64,000 bases of DNA from Streptomyces sp. NBC_00250 (GTDB lineage: Bacteria > Actinomycetota > Actinomycetes > Streptomycetales > Streptomycetaceae): NCBI RefSeq assembly GCF_036192275.1, contig NZ_CP108088.1, forward strand, positions 1,612,001-1,676,000, written 5' to 3'. Position numbers and translations under genes: made by a program. The notes under the pieces were generated by a model, which worked only from the letters and a program-made list of their open reading frames with translations, was not told the origin of the DNA and made no database searches. Positions 31,138-39,483 of this stretch are shown in pieces. Position 1 is the stretch's first letter. Each line of letters begins with the position of its first letter.

Positions 31138-31253
31138 CACATCTCACACAGGATCCGTCGAACAATCTTTCACAATGCGCCACTTCGGCAACCAGGATCC
31201 CCCGACCACGCCGATCCGGTAGGGGCGCGGACATGATCAAGTCTGTTGACTGT

Positions 31254-31306
31254 GCCCCACGCCGCAGTGGGGCAACAGCCCCTTCGGCATGGACACCGCC
31301 GTGTCC
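31254..31306 (+). other. Two stem-loops in the leader of the N-hydroxylase operon
   Basis: GCCCCAC-gccgca-GTGGGGC (31254-31273), flanked by further CTGTTG/AACAG complementarity, and GGACAC-CGCC-GTGTCC (31291-31306) lie just before the small leader ORF. They may form an RNA control element or a regulator site. Neither has a U-tract. Confidence 0.5.
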
Positions 31307-31322
31307 AGAGGGAGTTGACAGC

Positions 31323-31367
31323 ATGCTCATCAGCACGGAACGGCCATGGGAGTCGGGTTCCACATGA
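31323..31367 (+). CDS. Leader ORF (14 aa) coupled to the N-hydroxylase
   Basis: ATG at 31323 with GGGAG 8 bases upstream opens a 14-codon frame, MLISTERPWESGST, whose TGA overlaps the ATG at 31364 (ATGA). The main gene has no good ribosome site of its own, so its translation probably depends on ribosomes finishing this leader. It has no run of lysine or other regulatory codons, so simple coupling is likelier than amino-acid attenuation. Confidence 0.6.
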   Translation: MLISTERPWESGST

Positions 31368-32731
31368 CCGAATTTTCAATCAAGAGTTCTTCCATCGAGA
31401 AGCCCGAAACACCTCTCGGCCTCGTCGGCATCGGCATCGGGCCGGCGAATCTGGGACTTGCCGCCCTGCTCGACCCCGAACCGGGACTGACGACCCGGTT
31501 CTTCGAACGCCGGCCACAGTTCACCTGGCACGAGGGGACGATGCTCCCGGAGGCGAGCCTCCAGGTCTCGCCGTTGAAGGACCTCGTCACCCTGGTCGAT
31601 CCGACCTCCCGCTTCTCCTTCCTGAACTTCCTCTCCGAGCAGGGCCGGCTCTACCGGCACCTCATCGCCTCCCGGAGCGGGACCCCGCGCGAGGAGTTCG
31701 AGCAGTACTACCGCTGGGCGTCCGGCCTGATGCCGCAACTGGAGTTCGGCACCGGAATCGAGGAAGTCCGGCTGAACGGCGGGGAATTCGTCGTCTCCGG
31801 CACGGACGGCCCCGTCGCCTCGACCCGTACGCTCGTGCTGGGCACCGGCAAGGAGCCGTACATCCCCGACTGTGTCGTCCCCCGCGGCGACGGCGTGATC
31901 CACTCCGCCGACGTCATGCACCGGCGCCCGGTCACCCGCGGCAGAAAGGTCGTGGTGATCGGCGGAGGCCAGTCCGGCGCCGAGATCGTGCACTGGCTGC
32001 TGGGAGACGAGCGGATGCTCCCCTCCTCGCTGGTGTGGTCGACCCGGCGGGACGGATTCCTCCCGCTGGACGACTCCGCGTTCAGCAACGAGTGGTTCTT
32101 CCCCGGTTACGTCCGACACTTCACCCGCCTGTCCGCGCGACGGCGGGCGGAACTGGTGCGCAGCCAGAGCATGGCCAGCGACGGGGTGTCGTCCGATCTC
32201 CTCGACGCGATCCACGCACAGCTCTACCGTCTCGACGCCCTGCGTCCGGGCAGCTGTGCCTACCGGCTGAGCCCCGGTCAGGAGTTGCTCGCCGTCGACG
32301 ACGGTCCCGAGGGCGCGCTCAGAGTGGTCACCCGGGACATGGACACCGACGGCGTCGTCCAGGAACAGGCCGACATCGTCCTCCTCGCCACCGGCTACCA
32401 CTACCCCTTCCCGGGATTCCTGGAGCCGTTACGCGACCTCATCCCGCTGGAGGGGCACGGCGCCGGTGCCGGCTACCGGGTGCGGGACGACTACTCCATC
32501 GACCTCGACGGCCCCGACGGCTGCCGGATCTTCGTACAGGGGGCGGCGACCCGGACCCACGGAGTGGCCGACGCCAACCTCAGCCTGATGGCGTGGCGCA
32601 ACGCGGTGATCGCCAACGCCGCGGCCGGACGCCGCCTCTACCGGACGGAAGGGGACACCACGACGGTCGCCTGGTCGCCGGAGCCCGCCACAGCCGTCCG
32701 CCACACCGACGAAAGGACGACCCATGCCTGA
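31364..32731 (+). CDS. Lysine/ornithine N-monooxygenase (hydrazine-forming pathway)
   Basis: A 455-residue FAD/NADPH N-hydroxylase of the IucD/SidA/PvdA family. FAD site LVGIGIGPANLGLAAL near residue 22, NADPH site VVVIGGGQSGAEIVHWLL near residue 202, and the C-terminal motif HGVADANLSLMAWRNAVI near 405. In the s56-p1 and triacsin pathways such an enzyme makes N6-hydroxylysine, the first partner in N-N bond formation. The cupin, MetRS-like and DadA-like genes that follow make this role likelier than a siderophore role. Codon 356 (32429-32431) is TTA, so expression should need the bldA tRNA. The ATG at 31364 is favoured by overlap with the leader ORF. An in-frame ATG at 31346 is the alternative. 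Confidence 0.9.
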   Translation: MTEFSIKSSSIEKPETPLGLVGIGIGPANLGLAALLDPEPGLTTRFFERRPQFTWHEGTMLPEASLQVSPLKDLVTLVDPTSRFSFLNFLSEQGRLYRHLIASRSGTPREEFEQYYRWASGLMPQLEFGTGIEEVRLNGGEFVVSGTDGPVASTRTLVLGTGKEPYIPDCVVPRGDGVIHSADVMHRRPVTRGRKVVVIGGGQSGAEIVHWLLGDERMLPSSLVWSTRRDGFLPLDDSAFSNEWFFPGYVRHFTRLSARRRAELVRSQSMASDGVSSDLLDAIHAQLYRLDALRPGSCAYRLSPGQELLAVDDGPEGALRVVTRDMDTDGVVQEQADIVLLATGYHYPFPGFLEPLRDLIPLEGHGAGAGYRVRDDYSIDLDGPDGCRIFVQGAATRTHGVADANLSLMAWRNAVIANAAAGRRLYRTEGDTTTVAWSPEPATAVRHTDERTTHA

Positions 32732-33065
32732 CACACGCGCCCACGAGGGCGGACCGGTGGCGTGCCTCGCGGAGATCGCCGGACCGGACGGCATCGTGCT
32801 CCGCGAGCACGACACGTCCGGAATCCCGGCGCCCTTCTCCTCTTCGGTGTTCGTGCTGCCTCCGGGCACCACGACCGATGTCGACGTCCACCAGGTCGTC
32901 GAGACGTGGTTCGTCGGCGCCGGGGAGGGACACGTGGAGTACGCGGGCGCTTCGCACCCGGTGCGTACGGGCGACTCCTTCCACTTCGCCACGTGCAGGC
33001 CCCACCGGGTACGCAACACCGGCAACGGCCCGCTGACCGTCTTCTCGGTGTGGTGGTCGGCATGA
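32724..33065 (+). CDS. Stand-alone cupin, likely part of hydrazine synthetase
   Basis: A 113-residue single-domain cupin. Metal-binding positions likely include H56 and E60 in DVHQVVETWFVGAGEG and H94 in CRPHRVRNTG. In known hydrazine synthetases (Spb40, Tri28) a zinc cupin is fused to a MetRS-like domain and forms the N-N bond after the hydroxylamine is activated. Here the cupin is a separate gene overlapping the N-hydroxylase stop by 8 bases and followed by ATGA overlap with the next gene. The ATG follows AAAGGA. A general regulatory or epimerase-like cupin is the fallback reading. Confidence 0.8.
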   Translation: MPDTRAHEGGPVACLAEIAGPDGIVLREHDTSGIPAPFSSSVFVLPPGTTTDVDVHQVVETWFVGAGEGHVEYAGASHPVRTGDSFHFATCRPHRVRNTGNGPLTVFSVWWSA

Positions 33066-35137
33066 GCACGATCGTGATCCTGGGTGGGGCGGCCCCCGAA
33101 GGGGCCGGTCACGGCCGCGACCTGAGCCTGCGCGCGCTGCAGCAGTTCAAGGCCAGGGGCAGCCGCGTCGTGGTGACCGACACGGCGGACGCGCTCGCCG
33201 CCGCCCCCGAGTACGCCTCCCTCGCGGACGAGACGCACGCCGTCGACTACGCCGACCCCGAGTCCTGTGTCGCATGGGCCCTGGAGTACCGCGGGCGGCA
33301 TGCCGTGGACGCGGTGACGGGATTCCGGGAGTACTCGGTCCTGGCGGTCGCGGCGGTGGCCGACGCCCTCGGGCTCGCGGGCAACCGGCCCGAACTCGTC
33401 CGTACGGTCCGCACCAAGGACCTGTGCCGGCGGCGCCTTGCGGACCTCGGCTTCCGGCAACCTGCCTCGGCGCTGTGCTCCTCCGCCGAGGACATCGCCG
33501 GCTTCCTCGCCCGGCACGGCGCTCCGGCCGTGGTCAAACCGCGCGACGCGGCGGGGAGCGAGGGCGTCGTACGGATCGACGGCGCCGGTGACGTGGCGAA
33601 CGCGCTGCGCGCGGCCCGCAGGGGCGAGGAGCACGGTGCCGTGCTCGTCGAGGAGTTCGTCGACGGACCGGAGTTCAGCGTCGAGGGCGTCTTCACCGGC
33701 GGCACCCCGCACGCCCTCGCCGTCACCCGGAAGCTCCTCGCGCCGGGCTCCTTCGTCGAGGCCGGACACACGACCCCCGTCACCCTTCCCGAAGGTCAGC
33801 ACGAGGAGATCGCCCAGGAGGCCACCCGGGCGCTCAAGGCGCTCGGGCTGACCCACGGGATCTTCCACGTCGAGTGCTGGCTCACCGACCGGGGTCCCGT
33901 CCTGGGCGAGATCCATGTGCGGCCCGGCGGTGACTGGCTGCACGCCATGGTCGAGTGGGCCTGCCCCGGACTTGAGCTCTTCGGCGCCCTCCACGACGAT
34001 CTGCTCGGGCACCCGGTGTCCCTGCCGACCTCGCCGTCGCGGGGCGCCGCGGTGCGCTTCGTCCTGCCGGACCCCGGCGTGGTCACCGGCATCGACGGAT
34101 GGGATCCGCCGATCGGAAGCCCCGGACTCGTCCACGCCGAACTCACCGTGGCTCCGGGAGACTTCGTCCCATCCGCCGCTTCGTCCGGCGACCGCGTCGG
34201 CACCGTGTGTCTGGGGGCGGAGAGCGCGGAGGCCGCGGATCGCGGGATCGAGGCCCTGCTCGGCGGCCTGCGGGTGCGCACCCGTCCCCCGCACACCGGT
34301 TCCTCCATGGCGGAGATCGCGGAGGAGTGGGACGCGTACCAGGAGGTCCCCGCCATCGACGAGGCGTACGCGGAGGCGTTGGGCGATCAGTTCGCGGGAC
34401 AGTTCAGCGGCGCGACCCCGGACTACCTGGAGCTGCTCGCCGCGCGCCTCGGCTGGTCGAAGGGCACCCGGGTCCTGGACGCCGGATGCGGCACCGGCGG
34501 TCTGACCGCGGCGCTCGCCGCACGAACGGGCTGCGAGGCGGTGGGACTTGATGCCAGCCCGGCCGCCGTACGGGTCGCCCGCACGCGCCTGGCCGACGGC
34601 GGCTCAGCCGGTGACGCCGCCCACGGCGGGGATTCGGACCACCGGGTGAGCTACCGGGTGGGCGACATGACGGCCCCCGACCTCCCGCCCGCATCGTTCG
34701 ACGCGGTGCTCGCCATCGGCTCGGGCTACTGGTCGGATCCGGCCGTGGCGGTCCGCAACTGGCGGACCCTCCTGCGGGGCGACCACCCCGCGGTGGTCGT
34801 CGTGATCAGCCGCATCCTCCGGCCGCCCACGCCCCGCGACCTGGAACTCACCCTGCAAGAGGGCCTGTTCGAGCCGCTCCCGGACTGGGAAGGAGCTCTG
34901 GCCGCGGCGGGGTTCCGCGTCGAGGTACGGGACCTGACCGCGAACGACGCGGACTGCGTGGAGCGGCTCCATGCGGCGCTCGCCCGTCGGCTGCCCGAGC
35001 TGCGCGCGCAGATGGGGCCGGAGCTCGGCGAGAGGTACGTGGCCGAGGTCGAGGTGCTGAGGGACGAGCACCGGGCCGGCCGGATGCGGCGTACGGAGGT
35101 CGTGGCCACCTTCATCGGCGGTGCCGATGGGTGCTGA
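33062..35137 (+). CDS. ATP-grasp ligase fused to SAM methyltransferase
   Basis: A 691-residue two-domain protein. Residues 1-400 form an ATP-grasp carboxylate-amine ligase: Rossmann-like start STIVILGGAAPEGAG, nucleotide-binding AVVKPRDAAGSEGVV (near 155), VEEFVDGPEFSVEG (near 195) and the metal-binding GEIHVRPGGDW (near 281). Residues about 420-691 are a class I methyltransferase with motif I VLDAGCGTGGLTAAL near 470 and EAVGLDAS. Such a fusion would couple formation of an amide or peptide bond to methylation of a substrate. With hydrazine-type genes around it, N-methylation and acylation of a hydrazino acid is a reasonable guess. It starts in an ATGA overlap with the cupin gene. Confidence 0.88.
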   Translation: MSTIVILGGAAPEGAGHGRDLSLRALQQFKARGSRVVVTDTADALAAAPEYASLADETHAVDYADPESCVAWALEYRGRHAVDAVTGFREYSVLAVAAVADALGLAGNRPELVRTVRTKDLCRRRLADLGFRQPASALCSSAEDIAGFLARHGAPAVVKPRDAAGSEGVVRIDGAGDVANALRAARRGEEHGAVLVEEFVDGPEFSVEGVFTGGTPHALAVTRKLLAPGSFVEAGHTTPVTLPEGQHEEIAQEATRALKALGLTHGIFHVECWLTDRGPVLGEIHVRPGGDWLHAMVEWACPGLELFGALHDDLLGHPVSLPTSPSRGAAVRFVLPDPGVVTGIDGWDPPIGSPGLVHAELTVAPGDFVPSAASSGDRVGTVCLGAESAEAADRGIEALLGGLRVRTRPPHTGSSMAEIAEEWDAYQEVPAIDEAYAEALGDQFAGQFSGATPDYLELLAARLGWSKGTRVLDAGCGTGGLTAALAARTGCEAVGLDASPAAVRVARTRLADGGSAGDAAHGGDSDHRVSYRVGDMTAPDLPPASFDAVLAIGSGYWSDPAVAVRNWRTLLRGDHPAVVVVISRILRPPTPRDLELTLQEGLFEPLPDWEGALAAAGFRVEVRDLTANDADCVERLHAALARRLPELRAQMGPELGERYVAEVEVLRDEHRAGRMRRTEVVATFIGGADGC

Positions 35138-36344
35138 CCGCGCTCCGGCCGACAGCGCGCCCGCTGTCCGCCTCGCGCCGGACACGGATGTGGCGGTGGT
35201 CGGCGCCGGCATCGTCGGGGCCGCCGTCGCCCTGCGGGTGTCCGCCGCGTTCCCACGCCGCCGGATCACGGTGCTCGACCGGGGCGACGCGACCCCGGGC
35301 TCGGGCTCGGCCACCCGGCGGTCGCTGGGCGTCCTGGCCCCCTGGGCGAGCACCGCCGGTCAGCGACTGCTGCTGGAGCGCGGGGCGACCTGGACCGGCG
35401 GTGGCACGGTCCGCGAACTGCTCCGCCCCCATCTGCGGCGGGTTCCGGTCCTCGTCGTCGCCCGCACCGGCACGCTGGACTCACTGGCCCGGTCCACGAT
35501 CGGTACCCGGATGGAGACCGCTTCCGACGAACTGACCGCCGCGGCCCGCGCGGCCTGCGGCGAACTGCTGCTGAGGAAAGGCGACGGGCAGGCCACCGTC
35601 CGCGGCGGCATGGTCGTCCTGGACACCGCCGCGGCCGCCGATGCCCTGCTGGCAGCGGTGGCCGCCGGGAACGGCCGGGTCAGGCTCGGTGCGCGGGTGG
35701 CGCGGGTCGAGCACCTGGGCCACGCGCAGCGGCTCCACCTGGCCGGCGGGGACCGGATCACCACGAGCCGTACTGTGCTCGCCACGGGGCCGTGGCCCGG
35801 CCCCGAACTCCCTGCCGCCGCGGGCGGAGTCTCCGCCACCCGGAACCTCGACCGATCGCCCTGGCGGACCAAGAGGATGGCCGCGCTGCGCATCGACCGG
35901 GCGCTGCCGCCAGGTGCGCCGATGGTCTGCTTTCCCGACGACGACCTGTTTCTGCTCCCGTCGGCGGAAGGCCCCGGGGCGGCGGGAGCCATCGGGGCAG
36001 CGCGAGGCATCGGGTCGGCGGAACGCCCCGGCGGCGCCTGGGCCAGTTTCCGCTGCGAGGACTGGGACGTCGCACCCGGTGGCGGAAGGGACGCGTACGG
36101 CGGACGGGACGCTTACGGCGAGCGGACCCTGGAGGCGGGCCGTACCGTGCTGGCCGGCCGCCTGCCGGAACTCGCGCTCGCGGCCGTCCCCGGCCCGGCG
36201 GCCGTCGACGGCTACACCCCCGACCGCACCCCGCTCACCGACCGGCCCGCCCCGAACGTGGTCCGCGCAGTGGCCGCCTCCGGGGGCGGCGCCCGCTTCT
36301 CCTGGGGCATCGCCGACCGGGTGCTCGAACTGCTGGCGCTGTGA
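35127..36344 (+). CDS. FAD-dependent amine oxidase (DadA/ThiO type)
   Basis: A 405-residue D-amino-acid-oxidase-like flavoenzyme. The FAD-binding motif is VAVVGAGIVGAAVALRV (residues 22-38), the GG-type motif after it is TPGSGSATRRSLGVLAPW, and the C-terminal GYTPDRTPLTDRP...VVRAVAASGGGARFSWGIA is the family FAD-binding end. In the Spb and triacsin routes a homologue oxidatively splits the lysine-glycine hydrazine to release hydrazinoacetic acid and the lysine-derived semialdehyde. The ATG at 35127 overlaps the previous gene by 11 bases. A GTG two codons earlier is possible. A short DAYGGRDAYGERT duplication near residue 315 looks like recent slippage. Confidence 0.87.
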   Translation: MGADRAPADSAPAVRLAPDTDVAVVGAGIVGAAVALRVSAAFPRRRITVLDRGDATPGSGSATRRSLGVLAPWASTAGQRLLLERGATWTGGGTVRELLRPHLRRVPVLVVARTGTLDSLARSTIGTRMETASDELTAAARAACGELLLRKGDGQATVRGGMVVLDTAAAADALLAAVAAGNGRVRLGARVARVEHLGHAQRLHLAGGDRITTSRTVLATGPWPGPELPAAAGGVSATRNLDRSPWRTKRMAALRIDRALPPGAPMVCFPDDDLFLLPSAEGPGAAGAIGAARGIGSAERPGGAWASFRCEDWDVAPGGGRDAYGGRDAYGERTLEAGRTVLAGRLPELALAAVPGPAAVDGYTPDRTPLTDRPAPNVVRAVAASGGGARFSWGIADRVLELLAL

Positions 36345-36444
36345 GCGCCCTCCGCACTCCCCCTGCACTCCCCCCGCGCCCCTGGCTCCGCGCCTCGGGC
36401 CCGGGGGGCACCACTTCCGTGACCCTCGTACGTACGGATTCCGC

Positions 36445-38112
36445 ATGACCGACCACTTGATTCTGTCCGCCCTGCCCACGCCCAACGGCGAGCTCCATCT
36501 CGGCCATCTCGGTGGCCCGTTCCTGGCTGCCGACGCCCTGGCCCGCCATCTGCGCGCCGAGGGCCACCGGGTCACCGTCTTCTCGGCCACGGACGGCTGG
36601 GAGTCGTACGTCCTCGACGCCGCACGGCGGGAGGACCGGACGCCGGAGGAGACCGCCCACGACTACCACGTACGCATCCGGGCCGCGCTGGCCGCGACCG
36701 ACTGCGCGCCCGACGTCTTCCTCGACCTCCACGACGAGCCGGCCGCGCACCACCACCGGGCCTGGCACCACTGGCTAGCCGAACGGCTGGACGAGCGCCG
36801 GCGCGTCGAGGTGCGCGGCGAGCGGCTGCTCGCCGACGCGGCCGACGGCGAGGAACTCGTCGCCTGCTGGCTGGCGGGACGCTGTCCGGCCTGCGGCGAG
36901 GGCGTGTCCGGGTACACCTGCGAGGCGTGCGGGATGTGGTTCCAGCCCGGTCTCGTGCGCGACGCCCGCTCCCGGCACCCCCGCACCGGGGTCACCGGGA
37001 CCCGGACCCGTTCGGCGTTCCTCCGCTTGGACACCGCCGCGCTCATCGCCATGGCCCATCAGCGACAGGTGCCCGAGGGCTACGTCGACCTCGTCCACCG
37101 CTATCTGGAACTCAACGGGCCCGTCTGGCGGCTGACGCATCCCCTCGGCTGGGGCATCCCGTGGACCACGGGCGGCACCCTGGCAGCCCGACAGGTCCAC
37201 TCGACGTACGCCCTCGGGACCACGGCGATGTTCCTGCTCGCCGGTCAGCAGCACGCACGCCTGCACGGCCTGCCGCGGAACCCGTTCCTTCCGGACGGGG
37301 GCTCCCGGCCCCGGTTCACCCTCTGTTTCGGCATGGACGGCGCGCTGCCGCTGCTCATGCAGCTCGCCGTGCAGGAGGCCGCCGAGGTGCCGTCGGCACC
37401 GGACGAGTACCGCTTCAACCAGTTCATGACCCTGGACGGGGAGAAGTTCTCGACCAGCCGTCACCATGTCATCCGCGTGTCGGACTACGTCACGGCCGGA
37501 CTGGACACGGACGCACTCCGCTTCCACCTCGCCCGCCGCCATCCCGGTGAGAAGCCGACCGACTTCACCCCCGAGGCGTTCGCGGAGGATGTGGCGGAGA
37601 CTCTGGTGGGGCGTCTCGGCCGGGTGCTGGATCTCTGCGAGGGCCTGCCGTCCACCGCCGCGTGCCCGCCCACCGCCGCGTCCCCGCCCCCGGCCCCTGC
37701 CGCATCCCCGTTCCCTGCCGCGTCCGCTTCCCTGTCCGCGGCTCCGAGCTCGGCGCGCGTCCTCGGGCTGTACGAAGCGACAGCGGACCGGCACAGGAAG
37801 GCCTTCGTCACCGGGGACCTCGCGGAGGCGGCAGCGGCGGTCGACGACTGGCTGGCGGTGGCGCCCGCCGCGGTCGAAGCGTCCGGCGCCACCGCCACCC
37901 TCGCGGTACTGGCCGCACTGAGCGCGCCGCTCATGCCCCGATGGGCGGAAGAGGTCTGGAGCCGCCTGTCACTCCCCGGTACGCCGGCGCCGACCGTGGC
38001 CCGAGAACTCCTCGCGGCCGACGCCGGCCGTCGTCCCGTATCCGGGCGCCTGCCGCGCTTCGCCCCCGTGAGCGCGGCGGCCGTACGAGCGCTCGCGCCG
38101 AAGCCCCGCTGA
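36445..38112 (+). CDS. Methionyl-tRNA-synthetase-like enzyme (hydrazine synthetase component)
   Basis: A 555-residue class I aminoacyl-tRNA-synthetase homologue. ATP-binding HIGH-like HLGH at residues 18-21 (PNGELHLGHL), zinc knuckle CPACGEGVSGYTCEACG near 146-162, and KMSKS-like KFSTS at 334-338. The normal MetRS anticodon-binding part is replaced by a poorly conserved helical region interrupted by an Ala/Pro/Ser-rich linker (residues about 410-440). It is more likely an amino-acid-activating enzyme than a translation enzyme, because a cupin, N-hydroxylase and DadA homologue accompany it, as in Spb40/Tri28 systems. Glycine is the amino acid activated there. It is separate from the cupin here, which is unusual. 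Confidence 0.85.
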   Translation: MTDHLILSALPTPNGELHLGHLGGPFLAADALARHLRAEGHRVTVFSATDGWESYVLDAARREDRTPEETAHDYHVRIRAALAATDCAPDVFLDLHDEPAAHHHRAWHHWLAERLDERRRVEVRGERLLADAADGEELVACWLAGRCPACGEGVSGYTCEACGMWFQPGLVRDARSRHPRTGVTGTRTRSAFLRLDTAALIAMAHQRQVPEGYVDLVHRYLELNGPVWRLTHPLGWGIPWTTGGTLAARQVHSTYALGTTAMFLLAGQQHARLHGLPRNPFLPDGGSRPRFTLCFGMDGALPLLMQLAVQEAAEVPSAPDEYRFNQFMTLDGEKFSTSRHHVIRVSDYVTAGLDTDALRFHLARRHPGEKPTDFTPEAFAEDVAETLVGRLGRVLDLCEGLPSTAACPPTAASPPPAPAASPFPAASASLSAAPSSARVLGLYEATADRHRKAFVTGDLAEAAAAVDDWLAVAPAAVEASGATATLAVLAALSAPLMPRWAEEVWSRLSLPGTPAPTVARELLAADAGRRPVSGRLPRFAPVSAAAVRALAPKPR

Positions 38113-38138
38113 ACCCGCGCCACTGGACCCGCGCCGCG

Positions 38139-38178
38139 CACCGCCGCACCGCCGCACCGCCGCACCGGCGCACCGGCG
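38139..38178. repeat. 8-bp tandem repeat, five copies
   Basis: CACCGCCG three times, then CACCGGCG twice, in the 96-base gap between the MetRS-like gene and the second ATP-grasp gene. Probably slippage-derived. Its role, if any, would be spacing the GGAG site of the next gene. Confidence 0.8.
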
Positions 38179-38208
38179 CAACACTGTCCCGTATCTCCCG
38201 GAGATCGC

Positions 38209-39483
38209 ATGCCATCCGTCCTGTTCGTCAATGCCCGTCGGTCGCCGCTGGAGGTCAACGCCGCCGCGCTCGCGGCGCACCGACTCGGCTTCGAGGTCGT
38301 GCTCCTCGCCGACCGCGAGCCGCTCTTCGCCTCCGAACTCCTCGCCGAGACCCGTGTCGTGGACACCTTCGACGCTCCGGCCACGCGCACCGCCGCCCTC
38401 GATCTCGCCCGCCGCCACGACATCCAGGGAGTCCTCACCTGGGGCGACCGCGACGTCGAGTTCGTCGCCGCCCTGGCGGCGGAACTCGGCCTGCCCGGAC
38501 TGCCGACCGACGCGGCCCGCACCGTCCGCAACAAGTACCTGACGCGCGAGGCCCTGGCAGCGGCCGGACGACCGGATCTGATGCCCGGATACGCCCGCGT
38601 CCACGACGAGGCCTCGCTGCGGTCGGCGGCGGAGCGCCTCGGGTACCCCGCGATCCTCAAGCCGACGAGCGCGTCGGGCAGCCGTGGCATCCACCGGGTC
38701 GACAGTGCGGCCGGGCTGACCGACGAGTACGGGCTGCTGCGGTCCTTCACCCGGCCGGAGCGGGATCCGATCTTCCGTGCGCGGCCCGGCGAGCTGATCT
38801 ACGAGGAGTTCCTCGACGGCAGCGAGCACAGCGTCGAGGGCCTCGTCGTCGGGGACCGGCTCCGGATCGTCGGGATCACCGACAAGTGGGTCACGCCCGA
38901 CTATTCCATCGAGTATCTGCAGGTCCATCCGACCGCGCTGGATCCGGTCCGCCGGCAGGCCGTGGAGGAGCTGACCGAGGTCACCGTACGCGCCACCGGA
39001 ATGCGTGACTGCGCCTTCCACCTGGAATGCCGTGTGCTGCCGGACGGATCGACCAAGCTCCTTGAGGTCGCCGGACGGATCGGCGGCGGGTACATCACCT
39101 CCCATCTGGTCCCGCTCGCCACCGGGATCGACTTCTACGCGGCCACCGTCGCCGTGGCCACGGGGAACGCCCCCGACCTCACCCCGCGCGCGGCCTTCCA
39201 CGCCGGTTCCCGGCAGCTCATCAGCCCGGCATCGGGCGTCTTCAGCGGATTCGGCGGCCTCGACGCCGTGCTCGAACTCCCCGGTGTGGAGCACGTCGCG
39301 CTCGACCAGGCCATCGGCACCAAGGTGGCCCTGCCGCCGACGGACTACATGAGCTGCGTCCTCGGCTCCGTCATCGCGCGCCGCGGCAGCCACACCGCCG
39401 TGCGCGAGGTGCTGGGGAGGGCCGCCGACGTGGCGGACCCCCTCCTCGCGGAACCGGCCGGATCCTCCGCGGGCCCGCGATGA
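38209..39483 (+). CDS. ATP-grasp carboxylate-amine ligase
   Basis: A 424-residue stand-alone ATP-grasp ligase. It has a Rossmann-like N-terminal part (SVLFVNARRSPLEVNAAALAA), the nucleotide loop PAILKPTSASGSRGIHRV near 155, LIYEEFLDGSEHSVEGLVV near 200, and the metal site HLECRVLPDG...LLEVAGRIGGG near 275-300. Homologues join amino acids or amines into peptides through an acyl phosphate. The ATG at 38209 has GGAG five bases upstream, and its stop overlaps the MFS gene (ATGA). It provides a second condensation step for the operon, without an NRPS. Confidence 0.9.
   Translation: MPSVLFVNARRSPLEVNAAALAAHRLGFEVVLLADREPLFASELLAETRVVDTFDAPATRTAALDLARRHDIQGVLTWGDRDVEFVAALAAELGLPGLPTDAARTVRNKYLTREALAAAGRPDLMPGYARVHDEASLRSAAERLGYPAILKPTSASGSRGIHRVDSAAGLTDEYGLLRSFTRPERDPIFRARPGELIYEEFLDGSEHSVEGLVVGDRLRIVGITDKWVTPDYSIEYLQVHPTALDPVRRQAVEELTEVTVRATGMRDCAFHLECRVLPDGSTKLLEVAGRIGGGYITSHLVPLATGIDFYAATVAVATGNAPDLTPRAAFHAGSRQLISPASGVFSGFGGLDAVLELPGVEHVALDQAIGTKVALPPTDYMSCVLGSVIARRGSHTAVREVLGRAADVADPLLAEPAGSSAGPR

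Noticed and set aside
31364..32731. N-hydroxylase read as a sign of a hydroxamate siderophore cluster
   Set aside because: No acyltransferase of the IucB/SidF type, NIS synthetase, NRPS or siderophore uptake gene is nearby. Cupin, MetRS-like and DadA-like genes point to hydrazine formation instead.
36445..38112. Second, antibiotic-resistant methionyl-tRNA synthetase
   Set aside because: Its place inside a biosynthetic operon with cupin and N-hydroxylase and its atypical C-terminal half fit an amino-acid-activating enzyme better, though resistance cannot be excluded without a tree.
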